A DNA stretch of 64,000 bases from Vagococcus silagei (GTDB taxonomy: Bacteria; Bacillota; Bacilli; Lactobacillales; Vagococcaceae). Within the stretch, counting starts at the first letter, position 1. The number at the start of each line of letters is the position of its first letter. Made by a program: the position numbers and the translations under genes. Positions 58,574 through 64,000 of this stretch are shown piece by piece. The notes beneath the pieces are model-generated. The model ran no database searches. It saw only the letters and a program-made list of their open reading frames with translations, and was not told the origin of the DNA. The DNA lies in the NCBI RefSeq assembly GCF_004795745.1, contig NZ_SDGV01000017.1, positions 124,001 through 188,000 of the forward strand, in the 5' to 3' direction.

Positions 58574-59728
58574 GCTATTCAATTTTTGATAAACTAATTT
58601 ATTCTTAAATAATAATTTAACAATTACATAATTCAAAAGCAATAATATTAAGAATGTTATACCTACCACAACTAATCCATCATGATAATTCAACGCGCCT
58701 TTTAGGTATCCAGTTGTACCACCACCTGTTATAATATTTCCTATATCAACATAGCTAAAAAACAGATTTGGAATTAATCTTGGATATTTTTCAACGTACT
58801 TCACACTGAACTTACCAGCTAAAGTTAACAACATCACAATTGACAAAATAAAAACATAACTATTAGAAAAATACGACAACAATAAACTTAACAGACCAAA
58901 ACATAAAAACACTCCCAACACAATAATGAATGCTTGAATTAAAAACTGGTTGGTTGAAATAATATCGATTTCTTTTAATTCGTTAAAAGTAAGAACCGGA
59001 TAGTTACCGATTCCTACGCCGTTTTTTATTGCCATACCACCTAAAATAATACACAAGAGTAAAATAGTATTGAGACAGAAAGCGGCAACATTAATAAAAT
59101 ATTTTGTCGCAAAAATTTTGAAAAAATTTTTTGGTGAATTAGCGAGTATAATAAAATTATCACGTCGATAATCAAGAGTTATAAAATACGCTACTTGAAT
59201 ACTCCCCAAGATGAAAAATACTAGAATAAACTGAGTATTTCCAAACAATTGCTGCAGATAATTTAAACTCCCTAATTTTTTATTATCATCCGGCAAACGC
59301 TTAAGGTCTTTTTTTATTAAATCATCGAGTAACAACACACTCGCTTCAGAATGAACAATATCAAAACCTATTGCACTACCACCTTCTTCTTCTTTCAACT
59401 GCTTTTTTTTATACTCTAGTTCAGCCTTCAACGCTTCTTTTTCATTTTTTTCATATCTTTTCGCTAAGATTGCTTCAATAAGTTCAGCATTTTTTTCACT
59501 ATCTCGAATCAATTCACTTTTTTGAGGCTCTTCTAAACTTGCATCATTCTTTAAGGCAGTCATATTTTTTTGAATCATTTGTAAATTTGATTCATATATC
59601 ATTGTATCTACATAATCTGTGTTTCCCGAATTAAAAAACATAGGAAGCAACATGAGAATTCCTAACAATATCATAGAATTAAGTATCGTTTTATCGCGAT
59701 AGATTTTTAATAATTCAAATTTAAGCAT
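58568..59728 (-). CDS. ABC-2 type transporter permease
   Basis: 386 aa. One N-terminal span (residues ~15-35), a long charged, coiled-coil-like extracytoplasmic segment (to ~160, rich in Lys and Glu) and then five spans. This layout is common for permeases of antimicrobial-peptide or lipid ABC exporters. The partner ATPase gene overlaps it by eight bases. GGGAG lies before the ATG. The substrate is unknown. Confidence 0.82.
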   Translation of the reverse strand: MLKFELLKIYRDKTILNSMILLGILMLLPMFFNSGNTDYVDTMIYESNLQMIQKNMTALKNDASLEEPQKSELIRDSEKNAELIEAILAKRYEKNEKEALKAELEYKKKQLKEEEGGSAIGFDIVHSEASVLLLDDLIKKDLKRLPDDNKKLGSLNYLQQLFGNTQFILVFFILGSIQVAYFITLDYRRDNFIILANSPKNFFKIFATKYFINVAAFCLNTILLLCIILGGMAIKNGVGIGNYPVLTFNELKEIDIISTNQFLIQAFIIVLGVFLCFGLLSLLLSYFSNSYVFILSIVMLLTLAGKFSVKYVEKYPRLIPNLFFSYVDIGNIITGGGTTGYLKGALNYHDGLVVVGITFLILLLLNYVIVKLLFKNKLVYQKLNSK

Positions 59729-60428
59729 TTAGATCAGCTCCCTTATAATAGCATTGCTGATAAGCATAAATCAATTCTTCATAATCCAATGGCGCTTTCA
59801 TTAATTTTCCATTGATTAGAAAATAGATAGTGTCACAAATTTTTCTAATTTCAAATATATTGTGTGACGATAATAGAATTGTTTTCCCCTGTTGTTTCAT
59901 TTCAATTAATACCTGTGACACATGCGCGACATTTTGAATATCCAAGCCATTTAATATTTCGTCGTATATCAAAACATCAGCACCGCTCGCAATTGAAGTG
60001 GCCAGCAATACTTTTTGTTTCATACCTAAAGACATTTTGTTAATCTTTTTATTCTGATAATCACTGATACCAACGCGCTCCGAAATTTGACTAATTTGGC
60101 AGTCCTTTCCCCATAGTTTAGTGATCATTTTCATATTTTCTGTCGCAGTAAAATTTTGAAATAATTGTTCGTGTTTCTCAATAAAAAAGATATTCTTGTT
60201 GAAATTTTGACGTTCTTTACTGTCAAACGAATTGACCTTAATCTTACCTGATTGGATTGGTATTGTATTTGAAATTGCGCGAAATAAGGTGGTCTTTCCC
60301 ATACCGTTTGGAGCTAAAATGCAAGTGATTGTTTGAGGTTGCAAATCTAAATCGAGTTCATTAATAATTTTATGCTTATTTATTGCAACAGATAACTTCT
60401 CTATTTGAACACTTTTTTCATTTGTCAT
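59721..60428 (-). CDS. ABC transporter ATP-binding protein
   Basis: 235 aa with Walker A APNGMGKTT, signature region MSLGMKQKVLLA and Walker B DVLIYDEILNGLD. The signature is MSLGM rather than LSGGQ, typical of the drug and lantibiotic-immunity-like subgroup. The start has AAGGAG before it; the open frame extends 17 codons upstream without a site. It would energise the ABC-2 permease. Confidence 0.87.
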   Translation of the reverse strand: MTNEKSVQIEKLSVAINKHKIINELDLDLQPQTITCILAPNGMGKTTLFRAISNTIPIQSGKIKVNSFDSKERQNFNKNIFFIEKHEQLFQNFTATENMKMITKLWGKDCQISQISERVGISDYQNKKINKMSLGMKQKVLLATSIASGADVLIYDEILNGLDIQNVAHVSQVLIEMKQQGKTILLSSHNIFEIRKICDTIYFLINGKLMKAPLDYEELIYAYQQCYYKGADLNA

Positions 60429-60563
60429 TTTCGTCACTCCTTGTATATTAAGTATACCATTTACAAAAAAAGAACTCACGTTAATCCGTATATTTGTTTT
60501 AAAATAAAGATGAGTCTAAAATAGGATTATCTGATACTTCATAAAAGGATAGGTGATAATATT

Positions 60564-60768
60564 ATGAAACGAAGTAAAGAAAAGTTAATATTTATTGAGG
60601 ATATTAAACAACTGATGAAGAACTTGGAGTATGTCTGAAAACTTTTAATATTGTAGAAAATACGGCTATTTTTATCAAAATTTCGAAAAAGGTTCAAACG
60701 ATTTATCCTATTTATATTGGGAACGGGTTTATTTAAGCCATCATGAAGCTCTTCCTTTTATGATTTAG
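60564..60768 (+). pseudogene. Decayed gene of unknown family
   Basis: An ATG with AGGATAGGTG upstream opens a 24-codon frame (MKRSKEKLIFIEDIKQL...) that stops at TGA. Two frameshifted segments follow; one reads YGYFYQNFEKGSNDLSYLYW and VYLSHHEALPFMI before a stop, with coding-like composition. I take it as a broken gene. The original family cannot be identified. Confidence 0.45.
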
Positions 60769-60809
60769 GTTAGTTACACTGATAGAAACAACTAGTAAGG
60801 TGGTACATT

Positions 60810-61562
60810 ATGAAAATTATTATTTCACCGACAAAACAAATGGTGAATGAAAACGAAGCATTCCTACCCAAAACTGAACCCATTTTTATTGAGCAAGCAC
60901 AAATGATTCTGAAAAAACTAAAAACACTGTCATATGATGAAGCTAAAGCCCTTTGGAAATGCAGTGATAAACTAGCGCAAGAAAATCACCAACGCATCAA
61001 AGAGGCAAATTTAAGCGAAAACACAGCACCAGCAATCATGAGCTACAAAGGATTACAATATCAATATATGGCACCCGATATTTTAACAGAACCGGCATTG
61101 GACTATCTTCAAGACCATGTTCGGATTCTATCCGGTCTCTACGGCGTCTTAAAACCATTTGACGGCATTGTGCCTTATCGTCTTGAAATGCAAGCACTAT
61201 TAGAAGTTGATAAGGCGCAACATCTCTACGAATTTTGGGCCGATAAAATCTATAACGAATTAAATTTTGACGATGGACCTGTCATTAATTTAGCTTCAAA
61301 AGAGTATTCCAAGGCCATTCAACCATTCTTGAAAAAAGATGACCAATTTATTGAAATTTCTTTTGCTCAAATGATTCACGATAAACTAAAAGTAAAAGCC
61401 ACACCAGCCAAAATCGCTCGTGGCGAAATGGTCCGCTACCTGGCAGAAAACCAAATCAAAACACTCGAAGACATCAAAAACTTCGACCACCCAGACTACA
61501 ACTACTCAGAAGAACACTCCACCCCCAAAAAAATGGTATTTATACACAAGGTGGTGCAGTAG
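60810..61562 (+). CDS. yaaA: Peroxide stress protein YaaA
   Basis: 250 aa of the DUF328/UPF0246 family: IISPTKQM at the start, APAIMSYKGLQYQYM, HVRILSGLYGVLKPFDGI and PYRLEMQ in the middle, INLASKEYSKA near residue 167. In E. coli YaaA lowers free iron during peroxide stress. The length is usual. AAGGTGG precedes the ATG. A tandem of palindromic repeats begins at its TAG stop. Confidence 0.93.
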   Translation: MKIIISPTKQMVNENEAFLPKTEPIFIEQAQMILKKLKTLSYDEAKALWKCSDKLAQENHQRIKEANLSENTAPAIMSYKGLQYQYMAPDILTEPALDYLQDHVRILSGLYGVLKPFDGIVPYRLEMQALLEVDKAQHLYEFWADKIYNELNFDDGPVINLASKEYSKAIQPFLKKDDQFIEISFAQMIHDKLKVKATPAKIARGEMVRYLAENQIKTLEDIKNFDHPDYNYSEEHSTPKKMVFIHKVVQ

Positions 61563-61668
61563 GCGCTTTGAGATGAGCGATAAGACAATCCTGATAATTA
61601 GGCGCATTTTGCCTAAATATCAGGATTAGCTTATTGCCGAATCTCAGCCTACGGAACCCCGTCTATCA
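61551..61668 (+). repeat. Imperfect palindromic repeat, copy A
   Basis: Blocks GCGCTTTGAGATGAGC and GCCGAATCTCAGCC flank a stem AATCCTGAT / ATCAGGATT with inner TTAGGCG / TGCCTAA; GTAGGC / GCCTAC closes the outside. It starts in the yaaA stop codon. Confidence 0.85.
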
Positions 61669-61789
61669 CAAGGTAGTTCTGTGAGCGCTTTGGACTGAGC
61701 AGTAAGATAAGCATACGAAACTGGTGGTTCTTACCAGATTCGGATGATTAGCTTAGTGCCGAACTCCAGCTCACAGCACCCCGACTATC
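61669..61789 (+). repeat. Imperfect palindromic repeat, copy B
   Basis: CTGTGAGC / GCTCACAG outside, then GCGCTTTGGACTGAGCAGTAAG and TAGTGCCGAACTCCAG blocks; inner arms CATACGAA and TTCGGATG, ACTGGT and ACCAGA. Confidence 0.85.
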
Positions 61790-61860
61790 AAAGTGCTACA
61801 CTAAGCGTTTTAAACTAAGCAGTAATCAAAATAATTAAGCCATTTTTATTCAAAATCAGC
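61790..61860 (+). repeat. Imperfect palindromic repeat, copy C (degenerate, truncated)
   Basis: AAGTGCTACACTAAGCGTTTTAAAC and AAGCAGTAATC resemble the left half of copies A and B, but the right half is lost. Confidence 0.55.
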
Positions 61861-61872
61861 TTTCACTCCATA

Positions 61873-61904
61873 CAAAAAAGGCACTCCTCACGGAATGCCT
61901 TTTT
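61873..61904 (-). terminator. Terminator of the ribose operon
   Basis: AAAAAGGCATTCC / GGAGTGCCTTTTTT with a 4-base loop on the minus strand, just after the rbsU stop. Confidence 0.85.
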
Positions 61905-61909
61905 ATATT

Positions 61910-62797
61910 CTATAACATGACAGTTACTGTCGCTGCCACAAGAATGAGTACTAAACCTAAAATAGTCATACCCATTTCTTTTTTCGTTCTTTTTTGTCCT
62001 AAGAACCAGATACCAGTTAAGGTAGCTAAAATAACTGAAGTTTGAGAAAGAATAAAACCTGTTGCTAAACCATTCATATCTGGTTGCGCTGAAATTAAGT
62101 AAGTTAACGCTGCGAAAGCAAAGAAGAAACCTGAGAAGATGTGTTTATATGAGACAACTTCTACAAATGCTGATGTTTCTTTTGATTTCACTGTTAAAAC
62201 TAAACTGTAAACAACCGCAACTAAAACCATCCCAATTGCTTGTGGCAAGAATGCTTCTTGGCCTGAAAGATTTGAAGCTTGCGGTGCTGCTGAGTATCCC
62301 CAGTAACCAATCTCACCAACCGCTAACATAAGCACTGCTTTTTTCAATACACTTGAATTTTCGGCAGATTTTTCTTCTGACCAAACAGTTAAACTTGCAC
62401 CCACAATAATTAAAATTAACGCCAAACCACCAAAAATTTTAGCTGAAATACTTGGCCAGTTTCCTAATGCAATTACGCCCCATAGAGAAGCACCTAAAAG
62501 TTGAAATGCTGTTGTTACTGGCATTGCTTTAGATGATCCAATCAAACCAAAACAATAGAAAGTAATAATTTGAGCTGATGCCCAGCCGATTCCTGACAAA
62601 ATACCTAAGAATAAATCTTTTCCTGATGCTAAGCTAATTCCTTGTATCATTGAAAAAACAATCGCAAAAATTAAAGTTCCCAAAGTTGAACCTAAAATTT
62701 GATTAACTGGTTTGCCACCAATTTTTGACGCAACAGTTGGATATAACCCCCAACCAAGTAATGGTCCTAAGCCGATTAATAATGCTGTTGTATTCAT
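61910..62797 (-). CDS. rbsU: Ribose uptake protein RbsU (GRP family)
   Basis: 295 aa with ten spans of the glucose/ribose porter (GRP, DMT superfamily). Segments GLGPLLGWGLYPTVASKIGG and MPVTTAFQLLGASLWGV are typical. It would import ribose without phosphorylation, so RbsK is needed next. GGAGG precedes the ATG. Last gene of the ribose operon. Confidence 0.9.
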   Translation of the reverse strand: MNTTALLIGLGPLLGWGLYPTVASKIGGKPVNQILGSTLGTLIFAIVFSMIQGISLASGKDLFLGILSGIGWASAQIITFYCFGLIGSSKAMPVTTAFQLLGASLWGVIALGNWPSISAKIFGGLALILIIVGASLTVWSEEKSAENSSVLKKAVLMLAVGEIGYWGYSAAPQASNLSGQEAFLPQAIGMVLVAVVYSLVLTVKSKETSAFVEVVSYKHIFSGFFFAFAALTYLISAQPDMNGLATGFILSQTSVILATLTGIWFLGQKRTKKEMGMTILGLVLILVAATVTVML

Positions 62798-62819
62798 TTT
62801 TTTATCCTCCTAAGATTGT

Positions 62820-63215
62820 CTAAAAGACAACGCCACTCTCTAAAATAATATTTGCATACGGTGACATTTCACCTGTTCTAATAAATGCATGACAATTATT
62901 AAGGTCTTGCTTCATTTCAGCATGTGGAATAAAAGCAATTTCTGTTTCTGGTAAACGATCTTGAATCTCTTTTAAAACTTTAGGATTCATTTCCTTGATT
63001 TCTTCTGCTAAATAAACTTTTTGAACTTCTAATTCTTCAAGTACATTGTTTAAGACTTCCATAAAACTTGGAATACCATTATCAACTGCTAAATCAATTT
63101 TTTCAGTTGTCATTGGAACTGGCATACCTGCATCTCCAATGCTTAAAGTATCAAAGTGGCCCATTTGAGAGATGACACGTGAAATATCTGAATTAATTAC
63201 TTTTGATTTTTTCAT
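62820..63215 (-). CDS. rbsD: D-ribose pyranase
   Basis: 131 aa, interconverting pyranose and furanose ribose. The family motifs are [20 protein letters not shown] with the catalytic His and Asp, and [28 protein letters not shown] precedes the ATG. It lies between rbsK and rbsU. Confidence 0.95.
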   Translation of the reverse strand: MKKSKVINSDISRVISQMGHFDTLSIGDAGMPVPMTTEKIDLAVDNGIPSFMEVLNNVLEELEVQKVYLAEEIKEMNPKVLKEIQDRLPETEIAFIPHAEMKQDLNNCHAFIRTGEMSPYANIILESGVVF

Positions 63216-63251
63216 GATTATTCGCTTCCTTTTCCTCTTTTTCTATTTAAC

Positions 63252-64000
63252 TTAAGCTAATTCATTTTTGTACGGAATAGATGGTTGTGCACCAAAACGC
63301 TGTACAGTTAAAGAAGAGGCTTTATTTCCATAAAGTATTGCTTCTTCGATATTACTGAAATCTGATTTTAAGATCGTACTTAAGGCACCGATAAATGTAT
63401 CTCCGGCTGCTGTTGTATCAACTGCTTTCACTTTAAAAGCAGGAACAATTCCAGATTGACCGTTCACGTCATAGAATGCGCCTTTACTACCAATTGTAAT
63501 AATGACTGCTTCAATACCTAAATCATGTAAAGCATCTGCGGCTTCTTTTAAGCTTTTTTCATCGTTTACAGCAATGCCTGTTAAGATTTCTGTTTCTGTC
63601 TCATTTGGAATAATAATATCAGTCACAGCTAATAAATCTCGCGGCATATCACTTAATGCTGGTGCTGGATTTAATACAGTTTTAACATTGTTTGCTTTAG
63701 CAATATTGAAAGCTTCCACTGTACTATTGATAGCACTTTCAAATTGAGAAATAATAAAATCACTTTGTTTAATCACGTCAGTTGATTGTTTCACTTGTTC
63801 TGGGGTAAAACTATTGTTTGCACCTGAAAAAATCATAATGCTATTTTCGCCGGCGTCGTCAACGGTAATAAATGCTTGGCCTGTTGATTGATTATCTAAA
63901 GTAACCACACCTGACAAATCAATTTCTTCCTGCGACAATAAATCTTTCATCATCACACCTGCACCATCATTTCCAACAGCACCAATAAAATACGTATTTG
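63252..64000 (-). CDS. rbsK: Ribokinase (partial, 5' end beyond the window)
   Basis: About 249 codons of a PfkB-family sugar kinase are visible; the frame stays open to the right edge (NTYFIGAVGNDGAG), so the first ~50 residues are missing. The catalytic motif is DTTAAGDTFIGAL with the general-base Asp, and LNPAPALSDMP and NETETEILTG are typical of ribokinase. An apparent GTG/ATG start near 63950 is internal. It phosphorylates ribose at O5. Confidence 0.93.
   Translation of the reverse strand, partial: NTYFIGAVGNDGAGVMMKDLLSQEEIDLSGVVTLDNQSTGQAFITVDDAGENSIMIFSGANNSFTPEQVKQSTDVIKQSDFIISQFESAINSTVEAFNIAKANNVKTVLNPAPALSDMPRDLLAVTDIIIPNETETEILTGIAVNDEKSLKEAADALHDLGIEAVIITIGSKGAFYDVNGQSGIVPAFKVKAVDTTAAGDTFIGALSTILKSDFSNIEEAILYGNKASSLTVQRFGAQPSIPYKNELA

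Noticed and set aside
61551-61860. CRISPR array
   Set aside because: The unit is about 120 bases, the repeats are imperfect palindromes without unique spacers of constant length, and there are no cas genes.
63948-63956. Start of ribokinase at the GTG/ATG cluster
   Set aside because: The frame continues upstream to the window edge with conserved ribokinase sequence (GAVGNDGAG), so these codons are internal.

Overview
This is a low-GC Firmicutes chromosome segment, most likely from the order Lactobacillales and the Enterococcaceae (an Enterococcus or Vagococcus relative). The evidence is the AT-rich base composition, strong AGGAGG ribosome sites, the order gltX-cysS-mrnC-rlmB-yacP-sigH as in Bacillus and Enterococcus, a PUA-less short ProB, a HrtBA heme exporter with a TetR-type regulator, and many PTS/PRD systems. 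Species assignment is inference. Nothing in the window looks like a prophage, plasmid or CRISPR locus, and I saw no rRNA or tRNA gene.

Left part (1-31.5 kb) is mostly core genome. It starts with the 3' end of prsA, then a leftward run: LMW phosphatase, veg, sigH, the translation/RNA-maturation string yacP-rlmB-mrnC-cysS (cysS behind a Cys T-box), gltX, yacL, radA, dut and kup. Rightward proBA and a large YfhO-type membrane protein follow, then dps, a lipoprotein, a lone prepilin peptidase, leftward rpoBC, a YbxB-type methyltransferase and an SGNH hydrolase, and rightward thioesterase, coaA and guaA.

Middle part (31.7-47 kb) is accessory: a phosphoesterase with a fresh 38-bp tandem duplication at its 3' end, an unassigned 327-aa protein, membrane proteins, an MBL hydrolase, a membrane-anchored beta-propeller protein, a beta-glucoside PTS operon (antiterminator, EIIBCA, 6-phospho-beta-glucosidase) with leader RAT/terminator and cre site, a heme-efflux operon (hrtBA plus TetR regulator) whose operator/RBS segment is tandemly duplicated, and a YfcC-type carrier.

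Right part (47-64 kb) holds a TPP-riboswitch-controlled thiamine-precursor ABC operon, a seven-gene PTS/SIS/split-transketolase operon of unknown substrate, a MarR-TauE/SafE pair, an ABC-2 exporter, a decayed gene, yaaA, and a ribose operon (rbsU, rbsD, rbsK running off the right edge). Two separate places, just behind the thiamine operon and just behind yaaA, carry tandem copies of the same ~120-bp imperfect palindromic repeat with compensatory changes in its inner stem.

The best candidates for undescribed biology are: (1) a pair of complementary arms in the 5' and 3' untranslated regions of sigH that could control access to its ribosome site; (2) the interspersed palindromic repeat family; (3) the PTS/SIS/transketolase operon; (4) a terminator-containing rpoBC leader closed by a 13-bp helix; (5) the duplicated TGACA-N3-TGTCA operators in front of hrtBA.
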